Positions 17,862-26,650 of a DNA stretch of 64,000 nt are shown piece after piece; within the stretch, counting starts at the first letter, position 1; each line of letters starts with the position of its first letter. The notes beneath the pieces were generated by a model. The model was not told where the DNA came from. It worked only from the letters and a program-made list of their open reading frames with translations, and ran no database searches. The position numbers were made by a program, and so were the translations under genes. The stretch lies in the NCBI GenBank assembly GCA_003021175.1, contig PXQV01000001.1:63869-127868 (forward strand), written 5' to 3'. The DNA comes from Halobacteriales archaeon QH_7_66_36. GTDB taxonomy: Archaea; Halobacteriota; Halobacteria; Halobacteriales; Haloarculaceae.

Positions 17862-18741
17862 ATGCGCGCCGACGAACCCCATCCGGACGTACAGGATATC
17901 CTCGCCCGCGTCGAGGAAGCCGACGTGATGCCGCTCGCACAGTACGGCGACCCAGAGGTTGCCCGCGACGTGGCCGCGCAGATGCGCGCAGACGCCGAAG
18001 GGCCCGCGCTGGGCGACATCGAGAACCGGGCGGTCCCGGGCCCGGACGGCGACGTGCCGATTCGGGTGTACCGACCCGAGGGCGACGGTCCGCGCCCGAC
18101 GGTGCTGTACTTCCACGGCGGCGGGTGGGTCATCGGCGACTTGGAGAGTCACGACCTCGCGTGTCGCCACCTCGCCGTCGAGACCGGTTGCACGGTCGTC
18201 GCGGTGGATTACCGCCGCGCGCCCGAGCATCCGTACCCCGCCGCGCTGGAGGATTGTTACGCCGTCACCGAGTGGGTCGCCGAGAACCCTGACGCCGTGG
18301 GTGGCGACGGGCGACTCGCCGTGGCGGGTGACAGCGCCGGCGGCAACCTCGCTGCCGCCGTCTGCCTGCGCGCTCGCGACGAGAACGGCCCCGACATCGC
18401 GTATCAGGCGCTCGTCTACCCCGCCGTCAGCCCGAGCGACGACTGGGACTCTCGCCGCGAGAACGGCGAGGGCTACTATCTCACGGAGCCGGACATGGAG
18501 TGGTTCGGCGACTGCTACTTCGACGAGGACGACGAGTCGGACCCGTACGCGTTCCCGATGGTCGCCGACTCGCACGCCGACCTGCCGCCGGCGTCGGTCC
18601 ATCGCCGTGAACCACCACCACTACCCGGCGATGATCCACGCGTTCTTCACGATGCTCGCGCCGCCGGCCGAACTGGACGCCGGCCACGACGCCGTCGAGC
18701 AGGTGGCCGCCGACCTGCGCGCCGGTCTCGGCGTCGAGTGA
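17862..18741 (+). pseudogene. HSL-type alpha/beta-hydrolase (esterase), broken by internal deletion and frameshift
   Basis: From ATG 17862 the frame reads a normal hormone-sensitive-lipase-family esterase: oxyanion motif FHGGGWV, nucleophile elbow GDSAGGN, then VYPAVSPSDDWDSR. Near 18595-18606 it breaks. The next recognisable family segment, VNHHHYPAMIHAFFTML with the catalytic His, is in the +1 frame and ends at the TGA 18739-18741. The roughly 25-35 residues that normally lie between, including the catalytic Asp loop (DPLRDEG in relatives), are missing. Without that Asp and with the frame change, no active enzyme can be made. Before damage it would have been an esterase of about 300 residues. 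Confidence 0.88.
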
Positions 18742-18750
18742 CGACGTGGG

Positions 18751-20331
18751 CTACGCGGACTCTTCTTCGAGCTTGAACTTCTGTATCTTGCCGCTCGCGG
18801 TTCGGGGTAGTTCCGCGATGAACGCCACCTCACGGGGGTGTTTGTACGCCGCGACGTTGTCGAGTGAGAACTCCCGTATCTCTTCGGCGGTGACACCCGG
18901 GTCGTCGGGGTCGCCGTTCGCCGGGACGACGTACGCCTTCACCGTCTCGTTGCGCCGCTCGTCCGGCACGCCGACGACGGCGGCCTCGCGGACCGCCTCG
19001 TGTTCCGCGAGCAGGTCCTCCACCTCGCTGGGGTAGACGTTGTAGCCGGCCGTGACGATGACGTGCTTCTTCCGGTCGACGATCTCGTAGTACCCCTCCG
19101 CGTCCCGGCGCGCGATGTCGCCGGTGCGGAAGAACCCGGCGTCCGTGAACGCCTCCTCCGTCGCCTCCGGTCGCTCGTGGTAGCCGTCCATGACGCTCGG
19201 GCCGCGCACGAGCAGTTCGCCTGTCTCGCCGGGCGACACCTCTTCGCCGTCGCTATCGACGATGCGACAGTCCGTGTGGCGGAGCGGCTGCCCGACAGTG
19301 CCGTGCCGCGATCCGTAGACCGATCCCACCTGCGAATGTGTCGCCCCGGTCGTCTCCGTCAACCCGTACCCCTCGTAGATGTCGACCTTGGCCGTCGCCT
19401 CGAACGCCTCTTGAACGGCAGGCGTGAGCTTCGCGCCCCCCTCGGCCGCCTGTTCGAGGCTCGTCAGGTCGTAGTCGCCGAACGCGTCGCTCCCGACCAT
19501 GTCGGCGTACATCGCCGTGACGCCGACGAACTCCGAGATGCGCTCGGATTCTATCAGCGCCATCGCCGTCTCGGCGTCCCAGTTAGCCGCGCTCCGGATG
19601 TGGAGTCTGCCGCCGCGGACGAGCGGCTGGAGCGCGGTGTGGACGAAGCCGGTGATGTGGTACAGCGGCAGCCACACCAGACTGGCCACCTCGTCGGGCG
19701 TGAGTTCGTCCGTTCGGGTCGCGACCGTCGTGAGCAGTTGTGCCCGGACGTTGTCGTGGGTGAGCCGCACGCCCTTCGACCGGCCGGTCGTACCGGAGGT
19801 GTACGGGAGCGAGGCGACGTGGTGGCCGTTCACGTCGACCGTCGTCGGGTCGCCGTCCACCTCGTCGAAGGGAACGTCGTCGGCAGTGATGGCCTTGCGG
19901 TCGCCGACGGTGACGACGACCGGGTCAGCGTCCGTCTCCGTGAGCGCCTCAGCGAGATGCTCGCGGAGCGCGACGTGCGTGACGACCGCCGCCGCGCCCG
20001 TATCGTCGAGTTGGTACGCCAACTCGCGGGATCGGTACTGGGGGTTGACCGGGGAGACTGGGGTGCCGGCGCGGAAACAGCCGACCGACGTGACGAGGAA
20101 CTCGGGGCAGTTCGGCAGATACAGCAGCACTGGGTCGCCGGGCGAGAGCCCGAGGTCGTGGAGGCCCCCAGCGAACGTCCGGGTCGCGTTCCGGAACTCG
20201 GCGTGGCTCACGGTCCTGTCTCGCGCTTCGATTGCGGGAGCCGCCGCGCGAAGTTCGGCCGTCGTGTCGTACATTCTGGCGACGTTGCCGTCGGCCACGC
20301 TGTCGCCGAGCGCATCGAGGGTAACGCGCAT
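18751..20331 (-). CDS. AMP-forming acyl-CoA synthetase (class I adenylate-forming enzyme)
   Basis: Activates a carboxylic acid with ATP to acyl-AMP and then acyl-CoA. From ATG 20331 it has 526 residues. Visible motifs: P-loop YTSGTTGRSKG, substrate region VWLPLYHITGFVHT, YGLTETTG, the hinge GYYEIVDRKKHVI and the catalytic Lys near the end in RTASGKIQK. The acid substrate is not clear; fatty or short branched acids are likely given the adjacent acyl-CoA carboxylase genes, which could consume its products. It converges on the broken esterase with 9 bp between stops. Divergent from the quinone oxidoreductase gene. Confidence 0.92.
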   Translation of the reverse strand: MRVTLDALGDSVADGNVARMYDTTAELRAAAPAIEARDRTVSHAEFRNATRTFAGGLHDLGLSPGDPVLLYLPNCPEFLVTSVGCFRAGTPVSPVNPQYRSRELAYQLDDTGAAAVVTHVALREHLAEALTETDADPVVVTVGDRKAITADDVPFDEVDGDPTTVDVNGHHVASLPYTSGTTGRSKGVRLTHDNVRAQLLTTVATRTDELTPDEVASLVWLPLYHITGFVHTALQPLVRGGRLHIRSAANWDAETAMALIESERISEFVGVTAMYADMVGSDAFGDYDLTSLEQAAEGGAKLTPAVQEAFEATAKVDIYEGYGLTETTGATHSQVGSVYGSRHGTVGQPLRHTDCRIVDSDGEEVSPGETGELLVRGPSVMDGYHERPEATEEAFTDAGFFRTGDIARRDAEGYYEIVDRKKHVIVTAGYNVYPSEVEDLLAEHEAVREAAVVGVPDERRNETVKAYVVPANGDPDDPGVTAEEIREFSLDNVAAYKHPREVAFIAELPRTASGKIQKFKLEEESA

Positions 20332-20436
20332 GACCGCTCGTGGTCGAGGGTCCGTGGTAAAAGTTGGCGCTTCTCGAGAACGGAGCGCGGTCGTCCGTTC
20401 CTGAACCCTTTTGCACCCACCCTCCTCACGAGAGCT

Positions 20437-21390
20437 ATGCGCGCGGTTCGCTACCACGACCACGGCGGCACGGACGTACTGACGCTCGAAGAAGCCGACC
20501 GGCCGGAACCGGGGCCGGAGGAACTCCTCGTACGGGTCGAGGCCGCCGGGATCAATCCGGTCGACACGTACTTCAGAGAGGGGAGCTACCCTCTGCCGGA
20601 ACTCCCGTGGATACCCGGCTCCGACGCCGCCGGCGAGGTCGCGGCCGTCGGCGACAGTGTGGAGGCGTTCGCCGTCGGCGACCGCGTCTACGCCACCGGC
20701 CTCGGTCGCGAGGAACAGGGCACCTGTGCGGAGTACGTCGCCGTCCCCGCCGAGTTGGCCGCGCCGCTCCCGGATGCGGTCGAGTACGACGCCGCGGCGG
20801 CGCTCGCGCTCGTCGGCACGACCGCGTGGCAGGCGTTCGTCGACCACGGCGAGGTCGCCCCCGGCGACGAGGTGCTGGTCCACGGCGGTAACGGCGGGGT
20901 CGGTCACATTGCCGTCCAACTGGCCCGCGCGATGGGCGCGACTGTGACCGCCACCGCCGCGCCGGAATACCACGACCGACTCCGCTCGCTCGGGGCCGAA
21001 CACGTCGTCGATTACGCGCGCGATGATTTGACGGACGCCATCGAGTCGGTCGCTACGCCGGACGTGATCCTCGGCACGGTCGCGAACCAGACGATAGCGA
21101 CGGACGCCGAGGTGGCCGCCGACCGCGGCCGCATCGTCGCCATCGGCAACACGGAGCCGACCGTCGCCGTCCCGATGGGTCCGGGGAAGTTCAACGACCT
21201 CCGCTTTCAGGCGATGTCGATGTTCAACACGCCCGACACCGGCGACGTCTTGGGCAAACTCGCCGGCCTCGTCGCCCGCGACGACATCGAGCCGGTAATC
21301 GCCGAACGCTACGGGCTGGACGGGGTCGCGGAGGCACACCAGACGGTCGTCGGCGAGTCGTTCCTCGGGAAACTCGTCGTGGAGCCGTAA
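20437..21390 (+). CDS. Zinc-free quinone oxidoreductase (MDR superfamily)
   Basis: A 317-residue NADPH-dependent reductase of the medium-chain dehydrogenase/reductase superfamily. GroES-like N domain (RYHDHGGTDVLTLEE, GINPVDTYFREG) and Rossmann domain with HGGNGGVGHIAVQLA. No zinc-ligand cysteines are present, as in the QOR/zeta-crystallin class. It starts 105 bp from the divergent acyl-CoA synthetase and converges on the next gene with no gap (stop at 21390, next stop at 21391). The physiological electron acceptor is unknown. Confidence 0.92.
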   Translation: MRAVRYHDHGGTDVLTLEEADRPEPGPEELLVRVEAAGINPVDTYFREGSYPLPELPWIPGSDAAGEVAAVGDSVEAFAVGDRVYATGLGREEQGTCAEYVAVPAELAAPLPDAVEYDAAAALALVGTTAWQAFVDHGEVAPGDEVLVHGGNGGVGHIAVQLARAMGATVTATAAPEYHDRLRSLGAEHVVDYARDDLTDAIESVATPDVILGTVANQTIATDAEVAADRGRIVAIGNTEPTVAVPMGPGKFNDLRFQAMSMFNTPDTGDVLGKLAGLVARDDIEPVIAERYGLDGVAEAHQTVVGESFLGKLVVEP

Positions 21391-22032
21391 TCAGTCGACG
21401 TAGGAGGTGTCCTCGCGCTTCTGTGCGTCGCCGGGTGTCGGCGCGTCACCGGCGACCGTCGCGGGGTCGCTCGGCTCGAAGGCCGCAATCGCGTAGTAGT
21501 CGATGCCGTCGGGCACGTAGACGGTGAGGTCGAGTTCGCGGTGTTCGCCGGGACCGACCTCGAACTCGCGGGACTCCACCTTCCAGACCGCCCGGTCGGT
21601 CGAGTCGTAGAAGGCGATGGACACCATCGCGTCCGTCCGGTCGCCGTTGTTGACGAGATGGCCGCGGAGCTGCGTCTCGCCGGCCTCGGCCAGCGGCGCG
21701 GTGTCGCCCGCCCGCTCCAGTCGCCCGTTCGAGACGTGGAGCGTCCGCGAGGACTCGCGGCGGGCGTGTCGGTAGTTGGCGAAGCGGTTCTGGATCGTCT
21801 TCGCCCACATCGCCGCGTCGCCGTCCGCGTACATCAGCAGCGAGTCGATCAGGTTCTCTATCGTCTGCACCTGCGACTCGCGGCTGTCGGGGGCACGCGC
21901 CGTCAGTTCGTCCAGTTCGTCGCGTATCTCGTCGACGTAGCGGGTCGCCTCCGGGTCGTCCGTGTTCGCCGCGACCCGGTCGAGCACGTCACCGAAGTCG
22001 ATGATCGGGGGAAGTCGACGCTGACTGCTCAC
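21391..22032 (-). CDS. Conserved haloarchaeal hypothetical protein, two-part
   Basis: A 213-residue cytoplasmic protein starting at GTG 22032 (SSQRRLPPIIDF). The first half is helical (DEIRDELDELTARAPDSRES, then an Arg-rich helix WAKTIQNRFANYRHARR). The second half is beta-rich and resembles an Ig/FxLYD-like domain (TQLRGHLVNNGDRTDAMVSI, SREFEVGPGEHRELDLTVY). The tail is acidic and disordered. No signal peptide is seen. It sits back to back with the carboxyltransferase gene (102 bp gap), so the two probably share a divergent promoter region. No function assigned. Confidence 0.72.
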   Translation of the reverse strand: MSSQRRLPPIIDFGDVLDRVAANTDDPEATRYVDEIRDELDELTARAPDSRESQVQTIENLIDSLLMYADGDAAMWAKTIQNRFANYRHARRESSRTLHVSNGRLERAGDTAPLAEAGETQLRGHLVNNGDRTDAMVSIAFYDSTDRAVWKVESREFEVGPGEHRELDLTVYVPDGIDYYAIAAFEPSDPATVAGDAPTPGDAQKREDTSYVD

Positions 22033-22134
22033 ACGTCTCGGTACGGCTGGGCCGGTGAAATAGCCCCGGTGTGTTCCGGTAAGCGGCGTGTCTCCCGGAA
22101 GTCCTTTTGTACCGGCCCTCTCAGCCTCGCGCAT

Positions 22135-23682
22135 ATGGGCATGGACGACAAGCGGGAGGAACTCCGCGAGCGGAAGGCGACGGCTCGCGAAGGGGGTGGC
22201 GAGGAGCGCATCGAGAAGCAACACGAGAAGGGGAAGATGACCGCCCGCGAGCGTATCGACTACTTCCTCGACGACGGCACGTTCCAAGAGATCGATATGC
22301 TCCGGGAACACCGGTCGACGAACTTCGGCATGAGCGAGCGGGAGTTCTCCGGCGACGGCGTCGTGACGGGCTACGGCGAGGTCGACGGCCGGACGGTGTT
22401 CGTCTTCGCACACGATTTTACCGTGCTCGGCGGGTCGCTCGGCGAGCAGTTCGCCGAGAAGGTGTGTAAGGTGATGGACCGAGCGATCGAGACGGGCGCA
22501 CCCATCGTCGGTCTCAACGACTCCGCGGGCGCTCGGATTCAGGAGGGGATCGACTCGCTGGCGGGCTTCGCCGAAATCTTCCACCGCAATCAGCAGGCGT
22601 CGGGCGTCGTCCCGCAAATCTCCGCTATCATGGGGCCGTGTGCCGGCGGCTCGGTGTACTCGCCCGCCATCACCGACTTCACCCTGATGATCGAAGAGAC
22701 GAGCCACATGATGATCACCGGGCCGGACGTCATCGAGACGGTGACCGGCGAGGAGGTCACCTTCGAGGAGCTGGGCGGCGCGAGCGTCCACACGACCGAG
22801 TCCGGGGTGGCCGACTTCGCCGCCATCGACGAGGAGGCCGGTCTCGACACGGTGCGTCGGCTGCTCTCGTATCTTCCCCAGAACAACGTCGAAGACCCGC
22901 CGCGCGTCGAGCCATGGGACGACCCGGACCGGGACGCCGACGTGACGGGCATAGTCCCCGCCGATCCACAGAAGCCGTACGACATGGCCGACGTCATCGA
23001 CGGCATCGTCGACGAGGAGAGCTACTTCGAGGTGGCGGAGGGGTTCGCGCGCAATCTCATCACCGGCTTCGCGCGTCTCGACGGCCGGTCGGTCGGCGTC
23101 GTCGCCAACCAGCCGCGGTTCAACGCCGGCACGCTCGACATTCAGGCCTCACAGAAGGGCGCGCGGTTCGTCCGCTTCTGTGACGCGTTCAACATTCCAA
23201 TCGTCACGCTCGTCGACGTGCCTGGCTTCCTTCCCGGCAAGGATCAGGAGCACGGCGGCATCATCAGACACGGCGCGAAGCTGCTGTTCGCCTTCTCCGA
23301 GGCGACCGTGCCGCTGATGACCGTCATCACGCGGAAGGCGTACGGCGGTGCCTACGACGTGATGGCCTCGAAGCATCTCGACGCCGACGCGAACTACGCG
23401 TGGCCGACCGCCGAGATAGCCGTCATGGGCCCGCAGGGGGCCGTCAGCGTCCTCTACCGGGACGAACTCGAAGACGCCGACGAGGTGGAGGCGCGTCGAC
23501 AGGAACTCATCGACGAGTACCGCGACGCCTTCGCCAACCCCTACACCGCGGCCGAGCGCGGCTACGTCGACAGCGTGCTCGAACCCGAGGAGACGCGCCG
23601 CCGCCTCATCGCGGATCTGGAGATGCTCGCGTCGAAGCGCAAATCCAACCCCGACCGCAAACACGGCAACATCCCGCTCTGA
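22135..23682 (+). CDS. Acyl-CoA (propionyl/acetyl-CoA) carboxylase, carboxyltransferase subunit
   Basis: Transfers carboxyl from biotin to propionyl-CoA or acetyl-CoA. It has 515 residues from ATG 22135; an in-frame ATG at 22141 is the alternative. Both crotonase-like halves are present: oxyanion regions around [12 protein letters not shown] with [13 protein letters not shown] in the N half, and [20 protein letters not shown] with [13 protein letters not shown] in the C half, as in PccB. The small gene at 23684 begins 1 bp after its stop. Works with the biotin-carboxylase/BCCP subunit at 15845-17683. Confidence 0.95.
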   Translation: MGMDDKREELRERKATAREGGGEERIEKQHEKGKMTARERIDYFLDDGTFQEIDMLREHRSTNFGMSEREFSGDGVVTGYGEVDGRTVFVFAHDFTVLGGSLGEQFAEKVCKVMDRAIETGAPIVGLNDSAGARIQEGIDSLAGFAEIFHRNQQASGVVPQISAIMGPCAGGSVYSPAITDFTLMIEETSHMMITGPDVIETVTGEEVTFEELGGASVHTTESGVADFAAIDEEAGLDTVRRLLSYLPQNNVEDPPRVEPWDDPDRDADVTGIVPADPQKPYDMADVIDGIVDEESYFEVAEGFARNLITGFARLDGRSVGVVANQPRFNAGTLDIQASQKGARFVRFCDAFNIPIVTLVDVPGFLPGKDQEHGGIIRHGAKLLFAFSEATVPLMTVITRKAYGGAYDVMASKHLDADANYAWPTAEIAVMGPQGAVSVLYRDELEDADEVEARRQELIDEYRDAFANPYTAAERGYVDSVLEPEETRRRLIADLEMLASKRKSNPDRKHGNIPL

Positions 23683-23683
23683 G

Positions 23684-23917
23684 ATGGAGGAGTTCGTTCC
23701 CGCCGACGCCGACGACGAGGAGACGGCCGCCATCGTCGCCGCCGTCTCCGCGTATCTCGCCGAGGAAAACGCGGGCGAAGAACCGGAGGAGACGTGGGAC
23801 GGCAAACGGTGGGCCTTCGCCGGCCGAACCGACGCCGTCGTCGGCCGGTCCCTCCGGCCGCGTGACGGCACGCCGACCGACGCGTGGACCGCCGCGAGTC
23901 GGGCCGACCGGCTGTAA
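23684..23917 (+). CDS. Small acyl-CoA carboxylase subunit (PccX/epsilon-like)
   Basis: A 77-residue acidic protein starting 1 bp after the carboxyltransferase stop, so clearly co-transcribed. It has an N-terminal helix ([18 protein letters not shown]), the motif [11 protein letters not shown] and a basic-aromatic C-terminus ([12 protein letters not shown]). This helix plus GxRW/WAxAGR pattern is that of the small epsilon-type subunit of actinobacterial carboxylases and of the haloarchaeal PccX. It probably bridges or stabilises the biotin-carboxylase and carboxyltransferase subunits. Assignment rests on motif and context. Confidence 0.8.
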   Translation: MEEFVPADADDEETAAIVAAVSAYLAEENAGEEPEETWDGKRWAFAGRTDAVVGRSLRPRDGTPTDAWTAASRADRL

Positions 23918-23942
23918 CTGCCTCGTCGCTCGCTGCTCGGTC

Positions 23943-24503
23943 TCAGTACACCAGATACAGCAGCGCGTAGACGACGTTGCCGAGGACGAAGGAGACGAGC
24001 CACAGCGAGGCGGCGACGCGGCCAGCCCGACTGTGTTTCGTCCCGAACACCTCACGAATCGGTCGGGTCGCCGCCAGCAGGAGCACGTAGTAGAGCAACG
24101 GGACGCAGACGATGGCGAGCAGGATGTGAATCGCCAGCAGCGGGAGATACAGATACGTCTCGACCGCGGCCGGTCCGGGGAACGCTGCCGGCCCCTGAAT
24201 CGTCACCTTGTACAGGTATAAGAGGAGGAAGACGGCGAACAGCCCGAGCGAGGTGACCATCATCGCGCGGTGGCGCTTGTACGCCCCGCGCCGGGCGAAG
24301 ACGACACCCGCGAGGATCGTCCCGACGGCGAGCGTCGACACCACCGCATTCACGTGTGGGATAGCGGTGAAGACGGCGTCGGGGGCGACCGGGAGCAGCG
24401 ACGCCGGAATGACCCGCAGCGCCGCGCCGAACACCAAGCCGAGCGAGACGACCGTCAGTAGAACCGTCAACTCGGGCACTCGCTCGCGTGCGACCAGCTG
24501 CAT
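23943..24503 (-). CDS. DUF420 membrane protein (YozB/CtaM-like)
   Basis: A 186-residue integral membrane protein with five likely helices. ATG 24503 (MQLVARERVPELTVLL) was chosen because upstream codons are not protein-like. The conserved His-containing segments AIPHVNAV, RRGAYKRHRAMM and LLAIHILLAIV match DUF420, the family of YozB/CtaM, linked in bacteria to maturation of heme-copper oxidase. A role in terminal-oxidase assembly is inferred from the family. No oxidase genes are adjacent in this window. The gene lies alone between the carboxylase operon and tRNA-Leu. Confidence 0.87.
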   Translation of the reverse strand: MQLVARERVPELTVLLTVVSLGLVFGAALRVIPASLLPVAPDAVFTAIPHVNAVVSTLAVGTILAGVVFARRGAYKRHRAMMVTSLGLFAVFLLLYLYKVTIQGPAAFPGPAAVETYLYLPLLAIHILLAIVCVPLLYYVLLLAATRPIREVFGTKHSRAGRVAASLWLVSFVLGNVVYALLYLVY

Positions 24504-24636
24504 GGCATCGGGTAGCGTCGTCGGGGTCAAAACGGCACCGAAGCTGGATGCCGCCGGACCCGTCGCTCGTGGTGTTGTCTCGATAGGATGATGCGTGGGT
24601 GCTGTCCCGAGGACAGGCACCCGCACTCTGTGAGAG

Positions 24637-24721
24637 TGCGTGGGACCGGATTTGAACCGGCGGACCTCTACAGGACAGCGCCCTCAACGCTGCGCCGTTG
24701 GCCTGGCTTGGCTACCCACGC
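24637..24721 (-). tRNA. tRNA-Leu (GAG anticodon)
   Basis: An 85-nt class II tRNA on the minus strand. The acceptor stem is GCGTGGG (24721-24715) with CCCACGC (24644-24638), discriminator A at 24637. The anticodon loop is TTGAGGG between CAGCG and CGCTG, giving anticodon GAG (reads CUC/CUU). A long variable arm typical of leucine tRNAs and the T-loop GGTTCAAATCC are present. CCA is not encoded. Confidence 0.95.
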
Positions 24722-24787
24722 ACGCCGTGTGTGCATCTCACGGTACTGCGGTGGGGTACAAAAGCCGAACGGTTCTGCCCGCGACGG

Positions 24788-24796
24788 ATAAATATT
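24788..24796 (+). promoter_or_regulatory. TATA-like element upstream of the aMBF1 gene
   Basis: ATAAATATT in a G+C-rich gap, about 74 bp before the ATG at 24866. If used, transcription would start near 24820 and leave a 5' leader of about 45 nt, unlike the leaderless pattern seen at other genes here. Confidence 0.5.
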
Positions 24797-24865
24797 CAGG
24801 CGACGGTGGCCGTCGGAAGCGGCACAGACGCGGGCTTGAAGTGCGCCCGGCGAGCGATACGAGAT

Positions 24866-25375
24866 ATGGCGAAGTACTCCACGGGTGGGGTCGGCTCCGA
24901 CGACGCCGACAGCTGCGAGCTGTGCGGCGCGGACGACGTTTCACTGCGGGAGACGACCGTCGCCGGTGCACAGCTACAGGTGTGTGCGGACTGCGCGCAA
25001 CACGGCGAAGACGGCGGTCCCGGGGCCGATTCGGGCGGCGACGACCGCGACACGGATCAGGAGCGGCGACGCGAGGCCGCGCGCAACGCGGCACGGCTCG
25101 CAGAGGCCAACAGCACGGACTCGGCCCACTGGGAAGCGGAGGGCACCGGCTACGAGGACGACCCGCTCCCGTATCTGGTCCGCGACTACGGCGACCTGCT
25201 GGCCGAGGCGCGACAGGACGCCGGCCTCCAGCCCGACGAATTGGCCGGCGAACTCGGTGTCACCGAGGCGGACATCGTCGCCGTCGAACAGGGCCGCGCG
25301 AATCGGGCGAACATCCCCGGTTCGCTCATCGAGGCCATCGAGGAACGACTCAACGTCCAGCTCTCGGAGGAGTAG
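24866..25375 (+). CDS. Archaeal multiprotein bridging factor aMBF1
   Basis: A 169-residue basal transcription/translation-associated factor. N-terminal zinc ribbon with two Cys pairs (CELCGADD and CADCAQH), a long acidic linker (GGPGADSGGDDRDTDQ), and a C-terminal helix-turn-helix of the Cro/XRE type (DAGLQPDELAGELGVTEADI, QGRANRANIPGSLIEAIEER). Archaeal MBF1 proteins are known to associate with ribosomes and possibly with TBP-dependent transcription. Start ATG 24866 chosen because the zinc ribbon begins soon after. It is followed closely by alaX. Confidence 0.93.
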   Translation: MAKYSTGGVGSDDADSCELCGADDVSLRETTVAGAQLQVCADCAQHGEDGGPGADSGGDDRDTDQERRREAARNAARLAEANSTDSAHWEAEGTGYEDDPLPYLVRDYGDLLAEARQDAGLQPDELAGELGVTEADIVAVEQGRANRANIPGSLIEAIEERLNVQLSEE

Positions 25376-25419
25376 CCGAGAGCGTCCGGTTTTTCTCCCC
25401 CGACTCCGAGGGTGTGCAC

Positions 25420-26589
25420 ATGACAGCGAGCCGGGCAGCAGCGGAGCCGAACGTGCTGGAGTTCGAGGCGACGGTCGAAGACGGTGGACGAGAGGTGGTG
25501 CTCTCGGAGACGTACTTCTACCCCGAAGGCGGCGGCCAGCCGGCCGACCGCGGCCGCATCGACGGTATCGAGGTGGTCGACGTGCAGTCACGGGACGGAC
25601 AGGTCGTCCATGTCCTCGACGGCGAGCTCGACGCCGGCGCGACGGTTCACGCGAGCATCGATCCGGCGTTCCGCCGCTACTGTCGGCGCGCCCACACCGC
25701 GAGTCACGCGCTGTACGGGGCCGGGCGACGACTGCTCGACGACCTCGGCTACGGCGGCTTCGACATCGCCGAGGAGCGGGTCCGCGTCGACCTCACGACG
25801 AGTACGGACATCGACGACGGCACGCTCGTCGAGCTGGAACGGCTCGTCAACCGCGTCGTCTGGGAGTCGCGCGACGTGACGTGGGAGGAACGCGAGAGGG
25901 AAGAGGCCCTCTCCGACGACGATGTCGCGTTCAACACCAAGACGGAGGAGGGCGTCGAGAGCGACGCGGTCCGCGTGGTGACCATCGACGGCTGGGACAC
26001 GGCGGCCTGTGGCGGCACACACGTCGACAACACGCGCGAAATCGGCCCGGTGACGGTGCTGTCGCGGTCGAACCCCGGCGAGGGGCTGACGCGCGTCGAG
26101 TTCGCGGTCGGGCCGACGGCCGTCGAGCGACGCGCGACCGAGAAGGGTGCCGCACTCGACGCCGCGGCCGCACTCGATACGAACGTCGGCGGGGTCGTCG
26201 ACGCGGTGGAACGGCTCGACCGCGAACGCGAGCGGCTCGAAGCCGAGCGCGACGACCTGCGCGCGGAGCTCGCCGAACGCCAGTTGGCCGGACTGCCGAC
26301 GGTCGAACGAGACGGTGCGGCGTGGCTCGTGGGCGAACTCGACCGCGACGCGAACACGCTCGCCGACCTCGCGCGCGAGCAGGCGGGCGGCCGGGCAGCG
26401 GTCGTGGGACTGGTCGCGCCCGACGGCTCGCTCGCCGTGGCCACGGACGGAAGCGTCGACGCAGGCACCGTCGTCGACGACGTGACGGAGACGTTCGGCG
26501 GCGGGGGCGGCGGCTCCGGAACGGTCGCACAGGCCGGCGGGCTGTCGGCCGACGCGGACGCCGTCGTCGCGTTCCTCCGCGACGAGTAG
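25420..26589 (+). CDS. alaX: AlaX-type alanyl-tRNA editing protein with DHHA1 domain
   Basis: Hydrolyses mischarged Ser- or Gly-tRNA-Ala in trans. It has 389 residues from ATG 25420. N-terminal barrel (SETYFYPEGGGQPADRG), then the editing-site metal ligands HxxxH (AHTASH) and CGGTH (AACGGTHVDNT). A coiled-coil (VERLDRERERLEAERDDLRA) and C-terminal DHHA1 domain (GGGGGGSGTVAQAGG) complete it, making it the long AlaX-L form. It begins 44 bp after the aMBF1 stop and may share its transcript. Confidence 0.93.
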   Translation: MTASRAAAEPNVLEFEATVEDGGREVVLSETYFYPEGGGQPADRGRIDGIEVVDVQSRDGQVVHVLDGELDAGATVHASIDPAFRRYCRRAHTASHALYGAGRRLLDDLGYGGFDIAEERVRVDLTTSTDIDDGTLVELERLVNRVVWESRDVTWEEREREEALSDDDVAFNTKTEEGVESDAVRVVTIDGWDTAACGGTHVDNTREIGPVTVLSRSNPGEGLTRVEFAVGPTAVERRATEKGAALDAAAALDTNVGGVVDAVERLDRERERLEAERDDLRAELAERQLAGLPTVERDGAAWLVGELDRDANTLADLAREQAGGRAAVVGLVAPDGSLAVATDGSVDAGTVVDDVTETFGGGGGGSGTVAQAGGLSADADAVVAFLRDE

Positions 26590-26650
26590 AGGCTGTCGAG
26601 TCGCGGGACCGAACAGTATTACACGTGGGGCACACACCCCACTACAACGG

